From: Faecalicatena faecalis
GTDB taxonomy: Bacteria; Bacillota; Clostridia; Lachnospirales; Lachnospiraceae
Length of the DNA stretch: 64,000 nucleotides
Assembly (NCBI RefSeq): GCF_012524165.2
Contig: NZ_JABACJ020000007.1
Coordinates: 1 to 64,000, forward strand
Direction of reading: 5' to 3'
The stretch's first letter is position 1. Every line of letters starts with the position of its first letter. The notes below the pieces were generated by a model, which worked only from the letters and a program-made list of their open reading frames with translations, searched no databases and was not told where the DNA came from. Of this stretch, positions 43,148 through 51,176 are shown one piece after another. The position numbers and the translations under genes are program-made.

Positions 43148-43863
43148 CTCCGCTTTATTATGACCTCCATCTTCACTCCTGCCTGTCCCCATGCGGAGAT
43201 GATGACATGACTCCTGCTAATATTGTAGGGATGGCTGCCATCAAGGGACTGGATGTCATCGCTCTCACGGATCACAATAGCTGTAAGAACTGCCCTGCAG
43301 CGATATTCCATGGGCAGAATTACGGTGTCATTGTAATCCCGGGAATGGAACTGTGTACTGCAGAGGAGGTACATGTCATCTGCCTGTTCGAAACCTTGAG
43401 CAGTGCCCTTACGTTCGACGAATATGTATATGAGCACTTACTGCCGATTCAAAATAGAGAAGAGATTTTTGGAAAACAGCAGATCATGAATGAGAAGGAT
43501 GAGGTGATCGGTACGGTGGAAAATCTGCTGATCAATGCAACAGATATCCCCTTTGATTCTGTAGTTCCTCTTGTGGCCTCCTACGGAGGAATCGCTTATC
43601 CTGCACACATCGATAAATCCTCCACCAGCCTGCTGAGCAACTTAGGATTCGTCCCCCCGGACAGTACCTTTACCTGCGCGGAGGTGCATGACCTTAAGAA
43701 CCTGCACAGAATCCAGCGGGAACATCCTTACTTTTTGAACTGTAATATCGTCAGCAGTTCCGATGCACATTATCTGGAAGATATCCGGGAGCCGGAGTAT
43801 CAGCTATTTGCAAAATCGCGTGAGATCGCGGATATACTAAAGGCGGTGCAGACGAAGCTATAG
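43144..43863 (+). CDS. PHP domain phosphoesterase
   Basis: A 239-residue PHP-fold metal-dependent hydrolase. The metal ligands appear as YDLHLHSCLSPCGDDDM (HxH), ALTDHNS (DH), an internal GMELCTAEEVHV (E), GIAYPAHIDKSS (H) and SSSDAHYLED (DxH). Related single-domain proteins act on nucleotides or phosphoesters. It starts inside the end of the DRTGG gene, and the operon terminator follows within 50 bases. It could make or remove a small nucleotide signal in the redox-sensing operon; this is only inference. Confidence 0.87.
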   Translation: MTPLYYDLHLHSCLSPCGDDDMTPANIVGMAAIKGLDVIALTDHNSCKNCPAAIFHGQNYGVIVIPGMELCTAEEVHVICLFETLSSALTFDEYVYEHLLPIQNREEIFGKQQIMNEKDEVIGTVENLLINATDIPFDSVVPLVASYGGIAYPAHIDKSSTSLLSNLGFVPPDSTFTCAEVHDLKNLHRIQREHPYFLNCNIVSSSDAHYLEDIREPEYQLFAKSREIADILKAVQTKL

Positions 43864-43912
43864 ACCTTTTCAAAGTGCCGTCCTTCTTCGGAAGGCTCTC
43901 TGACTGCAAAGA

Positions 43913-43949
43913 AGCACTGTCCCACAAGGACAGTGCTCTTTATTTATTC
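43913..43949 (+). terminator. Terminator of the DRTGG/HydS2/PHP operon
   Basis: AGCACTGTCC pairs perfectly with GGACAGTGCT around CACAA, followed by CTTTATTTATT on the plus strand. Confidence 0.88.
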
Positions 43950-43985
43950 CCTGGTATTCTATTTTCTTCTATTCTTTCCGCTTCT

Positions 43986-44351
43986 CTATCCTTCCAGTTC
44001 CCCCAGACATGCCCGGATAATGGAACTGATATTCTCCACAAATCGATTCAGCATTTCTGTTCCTTTTCTCTGGTCCGCCACAGTTGGATTTCCATAAGTA
44101 CCTGATTGGCTCAAGTCTCCTATAGAAGTATTATCCATTCCATAGAGCAGCGGTCTTTTGGGATATTCTTCTACCGCCCGTTCCATATGTACCAGATCCT
44201 CTCTCACCGCCAGCATGAGCGAAGTCTCGAACTCACATGCATGGAACATGCCTCCCCAGGTGGGTGATTCCATAAACTCATCATACACCGCCTGCATCCC
44301 CGGATAGAACATCCCCAGAACCTTTACCTCTGTCTCGTCCTGAAAAAGCCT
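43986..44351 (-). pseudogene. C-terminal remnant of a creatininase family protein
   Basis: An in-frame stretch of about 120 codons with the creatininase C-terminal motifs (FHACEFETSLMLAVREDLVHM and SQSGTYGNPTVADQRKG). The family is usually about 250 residues; here the N-terminal half with most metal ligands is missing. Reading upstream, the frame hits TAG at 44352-44354, right beside the kdpE stop. No ribosome site supports the internal ATG at 44312. It is best read as a gene fragment left by a deletion at the kdpE boundary. Confidence 0.75.
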
Positions 44352-44360
44352 CTAAAAATT

Positions 44361-45053
44361 TTATTCTTTAAACCGATATCCGACCCCGACCTCCGTCACA
44401 ATAAACCGGGGCTCCGCCGGATTCTTCTCGATCTTCCGCCTCAATGTCGCCATAAAAACTCTTAAGGTCCCTGCCTCCACGCCTTCTCCATACCCCCAGA
44501 TCTCTTTGAGGATATAATTATGCGTAAGCACCTTTCCCCGGTTGGCGATCAACAGTACCAGAATCTTATATTCAATCGGTGTCAGGTGGATCTCCTCCCC
44601 GTCGATCAGAACGCTGCGCTTTGCGTAATCTACGGTCAGATAATCCTGCTGAAACATCTCTTGTGTATTATCGGATGCCATATTGTCCATCTTGCGCATG
44701 GCGACCCGGATTCTTGCCATCAGCTCTCCCATGTAGAACGGTTTGGTCACATAATCATCCGCGCCCGCATCCAGCGCCTCGATCTTCTCCTGCTCCTCCT
44801 GTCTGGCCGAGACCACAATGATCGGGGTATTGGAAAGTTCCCTGACATTTTTGACCACATCGATTCCTTCCCCGTCCGGCAGCCCTAAGTCTAACAGAAT
44901 CATATCCGGCTGATTCGCATAGAAAAGACTGATTGCCTCCTTCACAGATTTTGCTACATAATAACCGTAGCCCTCATCCTTTAAAGTCATACTCATAAAA
45001 TTCACAATATATTTATCATCTTCTACAATCAGAATTGTCTTCTTTTCCTTCAT
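44361..45053 (-). CDS. kdpE: KdpE-like OmpR-family response regulator
   Basis: A 230-residue regulator. Receiver domain residues 1-118 have the acidic pair in ILIVEDDKY, phospho-acceptor Asp55 in MILLDLGLPDG and Lys in DYVTKPFYMGELMARI. The winged-helix DNA-binding domain (about 135-228) ends ILKEIWGYGEGVEAGTLRVFMATLRRKIEKNP...EVGVGYRF. Start at ATG 45051-45053 with AGGTGG upstream; a GTG three codons earlier is possible. Directly downstream of the sensor kinase gene. No kdpFABC genes are present, and the adjacent operon is KtrAB, so it probably regulates that uptake system. Confidence 0.88.
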   Translation of the reverse strand: MKEKKTILIVEDDKYIVNFMSMTLKDEGYGYYVAKSVKEAISLFYANQPDMILLDLGLPDGEGIDVVKNVRELSNTPIIVVSARQEEQEKIEALDAGADDYVTKPFYMGELMARIRVAMRKMDNMASDNTQEMFQQDYLTVDYAKRSVLIDGEEIHLTPIEYKILVLLIANRGKVLTHNYILKEIWGYGEGVEAGTLRVFMATLRRKIEKNPAEPRFIVTEVGVGYRFKE

Positions 45054-45099
45054 CCTTACCACCTGCTGTTCTTATCTGATTTTCCACTCCATCTGCCAC

Positions 45100-46536
45100 C
45101 TAATCTACCTGCGCTGCCTCCAGCCAGAATGTAAATCTCGCGCCGCCCTCCGCACGGTTCTCCGCCCAGATCTTCCCGCCGTGGGCCTTCACTACTTCCC
45201 GGCAGATTGCAAGCCCCAGGCCGATTCCCCGCTTCTGGTCCGTGCTTTTATCGGAAAGGGATACGAACTCATCAAAGATCTTCTCTTCCATCCCTTCTTC
45301 AATTCCATCTCCATCATCTTCCACCACAAAATAGACACGGCTGTGCCTGTAAGAAACATTCAGACTGATGTACCCGTTATCTTCTGTATGCTTCATCGCA
45401 TTATCCAGCAGATTCACGAGGACCTGCATAATCATCTTGCCGTCCATCTGGGCTACAACGACCCTGTCCGGCAGGGAAATCCGGAAATTCCTTCTGTTCT
45501 TTAAGCCGATCACATGCTTCTCCGCTTCATAAATGATGTCGTCCACCACTTCCTGATGCTTCTCGATGAACTGCTGTCCGCTCTCGATCTTGGTCATGCT
45601 CAGGATATTTTCCATCATCTTCATCAGCCACATCGCCTGCTCCATCACATCCCGGACAAGACCGTTTTTCGCATCAATGTCCATGGAATGATTGTTGAGG
45701 ATCAGGCTGCAGTCGCCCATGATCCCAGTAAGCGGTGTCCTGAAATCATGGGAAATGCTTCTTAACATGCTGCTCTTCATATGTTCCCGCTCTACTTCCA
45801 GCTTGATCTGCTCCTGCTCCGCATAGATCAGCTCACGGTCCAGTGCAATCCCGATCTGGTTCGCCGCCGTCTTCACAAGCATCTCCGCCTCTGCACCAAG
45901 CCCCTGGTTGTGGTTAAAGACCTTTAAAGTTCCAAGCTGCCTGACCATTCCGATGATCGGGAACATCAGATAATCCTTAGACGTATATTCCTTCACTGCT
46001 CCCCCGCCGATGGTCTCCCCTTCCAGTTCCACGATACAGTCATACCCCGTATGTTCATAAATATACCGGATACCAAGCTGTATGATGTTCTCCTTTCCGG
46101 TCACATTGATGAACTTCTCAGACATCTCATACAGACGAAGTGCCGTCTCCTCACTGTGCTGTGCGATCAGAAGCTGCTTCTGGAACCGCGCAGTCAGACT
46201 GGAAGAAATACAGGCAGCCAGCAAAAAGAATCCCATCAGAGCAACGTCATTGGGATTCATAATCGCAAATGTATGGACAGGGACCGTAAAAAAATAGTTG
46301 AACATCATAACACTGACAATGGCGCCGATGATGCCATACTCATATCCTCTGGTAAATACACTGATCAAAAGAACGCCGACCATGAACACCATCAGACAGT
46401 TTTCCTTTGCCACCCCCGCCTGGTTTAAAATGAGGCAAAAAAGACTGGCCGAGAGAACAATGAGAATCGTCCGCAGTGCATAGTTTAATTTCTTATTTTT
46501 TGCAAGCTTCCTGATCGTCATCACTGCGCCCTTCAT
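45100..46536 (-). CDS. KdpD-type sensor histidine kinase lacking the N-terminal KdpD domain
   Basis: A 478-residue membrane kinase. Four helices fill roughly residues 18-108 (DUF4118 type, as in KdpD). A GAF-like segment follows (about 130-240). The kinase core has H box ISHDFRTPLTGIMGD, N box NLLDNAMKHT, G1 VEDDGDGIEEG, and G2 RGIGLGLAICREVV. The roughly 350-residue KdpD/Usp cytosolic sensor region found in full KdpD is absent. The start was taken at MKGAVMTIRKLAKN, after AAAGGA; a longer start would add a poor N-terminus. Pairs with the regulator 46 bases downstream. Confidence 0.85.
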   Translation of the reverse strand: MKGAVMTIRKLAKNKKLNYALRTILIVLSASLFCLILNQAGVAKENCLMVFMVGVLLISVFTRGYEYGIIGAIVSVMMFNYFFTVPVHTFAIMNPNDVALMGFFLLAACISSSLTARFQKQLLIAQHSEETALRLYEMSEKFINVTGKENIIQLGIRYIYEHTGYDCIVELEGETIGGGAVKEYTSKDYLMFPIIGMVRQLGTLKVFNHNQGLGAEAEMLVKTAANQIGIALDRELIYAEQEQIKLEVEREHMKSSMLRSISHDFRTPLTGIMGDCSLILNNHSMDIDAKNGLVRDVMEQAMWLMKMMENILSMTKIESGQQFIEKHQEVVDDIIYEAEKHVIGLKNRRNFRISLPDRVVVAQMDGKMIMQVLVNLLDNAMKHTEDNGYISLNVSYRHSRVYFVVEDDGDGIEEGMEEKIFDEFVSLSDKSTDQKRGIGLGLAICREVVKAHGGKIWAENRAEGGARFTFWLEAAQVD

Positions 46537-46648
46537 ATACCCACATTCCTTTCTTTTTGGATTGATTTTCAGTGTTCCACCCTTTTCTACCATTCCGACC
46601 TTCCCACAAACATCAAGAATGATATAAATATGGTTTTATCATAGCACC

Positions 46649-47302
46649 TTAATCAATATTTGCCAATATTCGATCAATATCCTTTTTCAGTCCGACTACC
46701 ATCAAATGATCCGTCTCGTCCAAAAGCCTGTCTGCCTGGGGCAATAGCTGCAAGTGTCCATTCTTTTTGATTCCAAGAATACTGACATGGTATTTTGAAC
46801 GAATTGCAAGCTGACGGATACTTTTCCCTATCCACTCCTTCATAGGCGGAATCTCAAAAATAGAGTACCCTTCTGTCAGTTCAATATAATCAAACACATG
46901 GTTGGCACTATGCTTGACTGCCAACCGCTCTGCAATATCCCGGTCAGGGTATATGACCTCATCCGCCCCATTTCTTAAAAGGAACTTCGCATGGATATCC
47001 CGGTTCGCTTTGCTTACTACATACTTTGCCCCCATCTCCTTGATCAAGCTGGTAATCTCCAGACTGCTTTGGAAATTGGAACCTATGCAAACAAAGCAGA
47101 TATCAAAATTCCCGACTCCCAGGCTTCTTAACACATCTTCGTTGGTGCAGTCCCCTACCTTAGCCATCGTGGCATAAGGAAGCAGGTCTTGCATACACTC
47201 TTCGTCGCGGTCTACAATCATGACCTCATTCCCTAACTGTGACATATTCACACACAAGTGGTGCCCGAGTCTTCCGAGCCCTATAATCAATACGGTCTTC
47301 AT
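46649..47302 (-). CDS. ktrA: Potassium uptake regulatory subunit KtrA
   Basis: A 217-residue RCK protein. The Rossmann part starts VLIIGLGRLGHHLCVNMSQLGNEVMIVDRDEE, giving GxGxxG and the acidic residue for nucleotide binding. TrkA-C domain follows from about residue 135. It has a single RCK unit, as KtrA does, in contrast to the two-unit TrkA at 15047. GGAGG precedes the ATG at 47300-47302. It gates KtrB, encoded upstream in the same operon 40 bases away; the kinase and regulator genes lie downstream. Confidence 0.92.
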   Translation of the reverse strand: MKTVLIIGLGRLGHHLCVNMSQLGNEVMIVDRDEECMQDLLPYATMAKVGDCTNEDVLRSLGVGNFDICFVCIGSNFQSSLEITSLIKEMGAKYVVSKANRDIHAKFLLRNGADEVIYPDRDIAERLAVKHSANHVFDYIELTEGYSIFEIPPMKEWIGKSIRQLAIRSKYHVSILGIKKNGHLQLLPQADRLLDETDHLMVVGLKKDIDRILANID

Positions 47303-47342
47303 AATCAAACCCTCCATTCTAATCTGTTATGCCTTTATGCAT

Positions 47343-48683
47343 CTAACCAATCATAATCTGTTCCGTGGGAACCTTTATCGGTGGTTCCGTCTTATGTCCG
47401 CGCAGTGACAATGCAAATGTCATGCTTCCGATTCTGCCGCAGTACATCAGAAAAATCAATACAATTTTGGAAACAGTCACCAGGTCTCTCGTAATCCCTG
47501 TTGACATACCCACAGTACCGATTGCAGAAATCACTTCAAACGCCGCATCCATAACTGGTACAGGCTGTACAGTAATTATGATCAGCACGGCCAGAATTAC
47601 GGAAAACAAATTGATGCATAACACAGCACTCGCCTTTCTGATGGAACCATCATCCAGTCTTCGTCCCATAATATTGCAATGTGCCTCTTTTCGCAGATTC
47701 GCATTCACATAGATCAACAGCACCACAAATGTAGTCGTCTTAATTCCACCCGCTGTAGATCCGGGGCTGCCTCCGATGAACATAAGTATGGAAGTCAAAA
47801 GCTTACTGCTATCCGTCAGTGCTGCAGTATCTACCGTGTTAAAGCCTGCCGTCCTTGCGGTCACAGAACCAAATAAGGAGCACAGTACTTTATCACCGAA
47901 CGGCATCCCTTCAATTGTATGATTTTGCTCAAAGAAAAAGAGCAGCGCCGCTCCTCCAAAAACAAGTATAAATGTTGAAATCAATACAATTTTTGTGTGA
48001 AGACGGTACTTTTTAAAGGACAGCTTATTCGCTGAAATATCATTCCACACAAAAAATCCAATACCACCTATGATAATCAGGCTCATGATTACCAGGTTGA
48101 CTACCCAGTCATTATAATATGGTGTGAAGGAGGAATATGCCCCATGCTCCCCCATCAAATCAAATCCAGCGTTACAAAAAGCCGATACAGCGTGAAAAAC
48201 GCCGAAATAGACCGCCTTTCCAAGACTCATTGTCTCACTGAACCGAAACGCAAGAATCAAAGCACCTAGCCCCTCAAAAAAGAGCGTTCCCACCATGATT
48301 TTTTTTGCCAGCCTTACGATTCCTCCGACCTGCATGATATTTACACTCTCCTGAAGTGTTCCACGGGTCCATAGTCCAATTTTTCTTCTCAGGATGATTG
48401 CAAAGAATACCCCAATCGTCATAAATCCCAGCCCACCGATCTGGATAATCGCCAGAATGACACACTGTCCAAAAGTAGACCAGTACTGGAACGTATCCGC
48501 AATTACCAGTCCCGTCACACATGCAGCGGAAGTCGAAGTGAACAGGGCATCCACCGCCGGAGTACTCACACCTGTCCTGGTGGAGACCGGCAGCATTAGA
48601 AGCCCTGCTCCTATAAATATAATCAGACAATAGCCGATTACGATCATCTGTGTCTGCGTCAAGCGCTTTGTAAAGAATTTCAT
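47343..48683 (-). CDS. ktrB: Potassium uptake channel subunit KtrB
   Basis: A 446-residue channel-like membrane protein of the Trk/Ktr/HKT superfamily. Pore-loop regions include TSTSAACVTGLVIADTFQYWS, SAFCNAGFDLMGEHG, ARTAGFNTVDTAALTD with GGSPGSTAGGIKTTTFVV, and AIGTVGMSTGITRDL. Length and the short N-terminus (one helix pair less than TrkH) fit KtrB. Its start overlaps the upstream membrane protein gene by four bases (ATGA). Works with KtrA for Na+-linked or K+ uptake. Confidence 0.92.
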   Translation of the reverse strand: MKFFTKRLTQTQMIVIGYCLIIFIGAGLLMLPVSTRTGVSTPAVDALFTSTSAACVTGLVIADTFQYWSTFGQCVILAIIQIGGLGFMTIGVFFAIILRRKIGLWTRGTLQESVNIMQVGGIVRLAKKIMVGTLFFEGLGALILAFRFSETMSLGKAVYFGVFHAVSAFCNAGFDLMGEHGAYSSFTPYYNDWVVNLVIMSLIIIGGIGFFVWNDISANKLSFKKYRLHTKIVLISTFILVFGGAALLFFFEQNHTIEGMPFGDKVLCSLFGSVTARTAGFNTVDTAALTDSSKLLTSILMFIGGSPGSTAGGIKTTTFVVLLIYVNANLRKEAHCNIMGRRLDDGSIRKASAVLCINLFSVILAVLIIITVQPVPVMDAAFEVISAIGTVGMSTGITRDLVTVSKIVLIFLMYCGRIGSMTFALSLRGHKTEPPIKVPTEQIMIG

Positions 48684-49156
48684 GCTGCACCGACCTCGTT
48701 TTCCATAATCAGCAGTTCCAGACGCTGCATGAGCTCTTCCTTTTCTGTAAATACAGTAATATGTGCATGCCGATATAATCTCATATTTGCTTTCTCATTA
48801 CAGAGACTGAAAATCTGCGCCTTCGGATACATTTTTCGGAATAGGGTACATACGGACAGATTGTCAATATCTGAGTTGGAAACTGCAGCCAAGTATTCTA
48901 CGTGCTTCCAATCCCGGTCAATATAAATCGTCTCCATAAAGATCGGCTGGATTCCCGCCTGCTTAAACCAACCTGAAATCTCCTCGACCTCCTTACCTCT
49001 TCCAAAAACTACGGCATATTCTTTCTTTCTGCATGCTTTATGAAGATTATGCTCCTCATCCATAAAGCGGTCCAGGCCCTTCATCAAATATACCCCATAT
49101 AGTGCACCTGCTGTTACGATAATTCCTAAAATTAAATTTGTTAACATCATCATCAC
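48680..49156 (-). CDS. Membrane-anchored, degenerate RCK-like protein coupled to ktrB
   Basis: A 158-residue protein with one N-terminal helix (about residues 5-25) and a cytosolic alpha/beta domain. The order of elements (EYAVVFGRGKEVEEISGWFKQAGIQPIFMETIYIDRD...YLAAVSNSDIDNLSVCTLFRKMYPKAQIFSLCNE) looks like the strand order of a TrkA-N Rossmann fold, but GRGKEV replaces GxGxxG, so nucleotide binding is doubtful. GAAGGTG lies before the ATG run. It is the first gene of the ktr operon. A helper or membrane clamp for the KtrAB complex is a guess; I do not know a described family. Confidence 0.6.
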   Translation of the reverse strand: MMMMLTNLILGIIVTAGALYGVYLMKGLDRFMDEEHNLHKACRKKEYAVVFGRGKEVEEISGWFKQAGIQPIFMETIYIDRDWKHVEYLAAVSNSDIDNLSVCTLFRKMYPKAQIFSLCNEKANMRLYRHAHITVFTEKEELMQRLELLIMENEVGAA

Positions 49157-49290
49157 CTTCTTTTCTTACCTTTATCATAGTACCTTTTTTATTAAGGCGG
49201 TGATAAAATTATGGGGGGAGGTATTAAGATTTTGTTTAGATGGGAAATGGATAAGAAAAGGGATAATGAAAAAGGATAAGAAAAAAGTAC

Positions 49291-49319
49291 TTGATTTCAT
49301 TCTAAAAAAGTCTTATAAT
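49291..49319 (+). promoter_or_regulatory. tRNA-Gly promoter
   Basis: TTGATT (49291-49296), 17 bases, TATAAT (49314-49319), nine bases before the mature tRNA 5' end. Confidence 0.8.
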
Positions 49320-49328
49320 AAATCACAT

Positions 49329-49399
49329 GCAGATATAGTTCATCGGTAGAATGCTAGCTTCCCAAGCTGGAGAGGCGGGTTCGATTCCCGTTATCTGCT
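49329..49399 (+). tRNA. tRNA-Gly (anticodon CCC)
   Basis: A 71-base cloverleaf. The 7-bp acceptor stem GCAGATA/TATCTGC, D arm GTTC...GAAT, anticodon stem CTAGC/GCTGG around loop TTCCCAA (anticodon CCC, reading GGG) and T arm GGTTCGATTCC are all intact. CCA is not encoded. It stands alone with its own promoter and terminator and marks the left boundary of the low-GC insert. Confidence 0.95.
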
Positions 49400-49410
49400 T
49401 TATATATTTG

Positions 49411-49442
49411 TAGAGGACTTGATTTTCAAGTCCTCTTTTTTC
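49411..49442 (+). terminator. tRNA-Gly terminator
   Basis: AGAGGACTTGA and TCAAGTCCTCT pair perfectly around TTT and are followed by TTTTT. It begins 12 bases after the tRNA. Confidence 0.9.
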
Positions 49443-49478
49443 GTTCTCTGACAGATATATGTTACTATTTATGGAATT

Positions 49479-50168
49479 TCATGCTCTTATATCTTCTGTT
49501 AAAGTATACCCCATTTGCCAGAACGCCATATCTAATAACTTCATTTCAGGATACTCAATTTTTCCAATCTCCATCTTATGTTTTTCTTTCTCAAATTCTT
49601 GTTCATACTTCAGATAAAACTCAATTAGTTGTTCTAAAGACTTTATACTAAATGTCCCAGTTGTCACCTCTGTATACTTAACGCCTTTACTAAAATAACT
49701 ATCATATGCTGGTACACATCCAAGAGTACCAATTAAAATTTTTGTTATAAGTATATCCGAAACACAACTTGACACGTTGCTTTTAATACTACTTCGTATA
49801 TCCCTATAAATACTCCTTAATTCTTTTACTAAATCTTCGAGCAAATTTTTGTATTTAGACTTTAAATCTATACAGGAAATAGCCCAAAGCGGACTATATC
49901 TCTTATCCAAAAGTTTATATACTGCTTCTTTATGTACTTTATAATCCTTTAGTAACAAAAAAGATGAACCGCGGTACATCCCCCAACTGGCTAAATAAAA
50001 TGCTAAGTGAAGACATAAGTAGTCTACTAAAATATCATCAATATCTTGAGTTTTTGCTTTATAAAATTCTAAATAACAATGTTCCCAGGAATGATCTCTA
50101 CTATTTGGGTCTTTAGATAAATTGAAATAAAATTTATTCAAAGCATTGATTACATCAGTGATCAACAC
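49479..50168 (-). CDS. Unknown accessory protein with a WEHCYLEF/ASWGMYRGSSFLL core
   Basis: A 229-residue, probably soluble, largely helical protein. Conserved-looking aromatic and polar blocks are SRDHSWEHCYLEFYKAK, LCLHLAFYLASWGMYRGSSFLLLKDYKVHKEAVY and DSYFSKGVKY. I recall similar hypothetical proteins scattered in bacterial accessory regions, but with no assigned function. The gene is AT-rich compared with the rest of the window, which points to recent transfer. It lies between the tRNA and the SLATT-like gene, both minus strand. The ATG is at 50166-50168; a CAAGGAGAAAA site lies upstream. Confidence 0.65.
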   Translation of the reverse strand: MLITDVINALNKFYFNLSKDPNSRDHSWEHCYLEFYKAKTQDIDDILVDYLCLHLAFYLASWGMYRGSSFLLLKDYKVHKEAVYKLLDKRYSPLWAISCIDLKSKYKNLLEDLVKELRSIYRDIRSSIKSNVSSCVSDILITKILIGTLGCVPAYDSYFSKGVKYTEVTTGTFSIKSLEQLIEFYLKYEQEFEKEKHKMEIGKIEYPEMKLLDMAFWQMGYTLTEDIRA

Positions 50169-50684
50169 ATTTTCTCCTTGTTTTGTATTAATACAAAATC
50201 CCCCTTTCTTATATCTAATTTTATGAAGCCCAATATCTTTCTAGTGAACTACCTCGGAGCTAAAGCTCTGATTTTATGACAAACCAGTTCTCTTCATTGC
50301 AGACTGCACTATAGTTACTTTATTTTTTCTTTGCCTATCGCTTGTATCAAATTGAGTAAGGGGACTATTTTTTTAATGTATTCTAACTCTTTTTCTTTAT
50401 ATACATTTTTCCTTACTCTTTTTCATCTTTTATACTCTCTAAAACACTAAATTTCAATATCGCAATATTCATAATGAAATTCATCTAATCCTTTGAAATC
50501 AATCTCATTATAAAACAAAATTTCAATATATTCCTACCTTTGTTGTAATTCTACTTTTTACTTTCCTATCTCTCTTGTAAAATCACTTCTTTATTCCTTT
50601 CCATAATAAATCCTCCAATCTAAGCTCAATATTACTTTACTTAAACAACTATATCCAACTTGACACAAACCATAATTCATTCTA
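50169..50684. other. AT-rich spacer with a possible IS200/IS605-type right end
   Basis: This 516-base stretch has no supported gene. At 50244-50280 the minus strand reads a short hairpin CAGAGC-TTTA-GCTCCG followed by AGGTAGTTCAC, which resembles the right end/omega-RNA terminus of IS605-family TnpB elements as I remember them. No TnpB reading frame is nearby, so only a remnant is possible. The rest is AT-rich with poly-T tracts. Confidence 0.35.
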
Positions 50685-51176
50685 TTAATGATACATATTA
50701 TGTATTACTTCCTCAGCCCTTAAGTTTGCGTCCAATAGAACATCCAATTCACTTTCTTTTCTATTTTCATATTCTAAAATAGCTTGCTCTATTATCCTCA
50801 TTGCACATATATACCCTTCACCAACCTTATCGAAACGTAAAATAGTCTGAAGTGTTGTGGTAATGGCAGCCATAACTGATATAATTATTCTTATATATAA
50901 ATCCAGACCATCGTCCATAACCATGTAGATAGTTAGACTTGTGAAACTTATGGACATAACAACTAACAAATAATGTATTCCTATAAAAAAGCCATAGCAC
51001 AGCCTAAACATTCTTTGCTTGTGATAATACATAGAAGGGGCTGCTTTTCCAAACGGTTTCTCACTTTCTTCAAAAAATTTTTTCCCCAAATCCTTGTTAT
51101 TATAAAAATGTGTAAAAAAAACTAAGATACCAATTACAATTCCTACTACAAATGCACATACGACAATTACCCACAT
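50685..51176 (-). CDS. SLATT-like small membrane protein
   Basis: A 163-residue protein. One N-terminal helix (about residues 3-24), then a charged linker, two adjacent helices (about 62-85 and 91-112), and a C-terminal helical tail TILRFDKVGEGYICAMRIIEQAILEYENRKESELD. Two adjacent helices plus a coiled tail beginning with F-x-K-x-x-E is the layout of SLATT-type effector proteins linked to nucleotide-signalling defence systems. No SMODS/cGAS-like nucleotidyltransferase or SLOG gene is present in the window. The AT-rich composition suggests acquisition together with the gene at 49479. Confidence 0.5.
   Translation of the reverse strand: MWVIVVCAFVVGIVIGILVFFTHFYNNKDLGKKFFEESEKPFGKAAPSMYYHKQRMFRLCYGFFIGIHYLLVVMSISFTSLTIYMVMDDGLDLYIRIIISVMAAITTTLQTILRFDKVGEGYICAMRIIEQAILEYENRKESELDVLLDANLRAEEVIHNMYH

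Noticed and set aside
49216..49280. A tiny plus-strand gene after a GGGGAGG sequence before the tRNA
   Set aside because: The possible frame has a TTG start and only about 15 codons, ends before the tRNA promoter, and has no other support.
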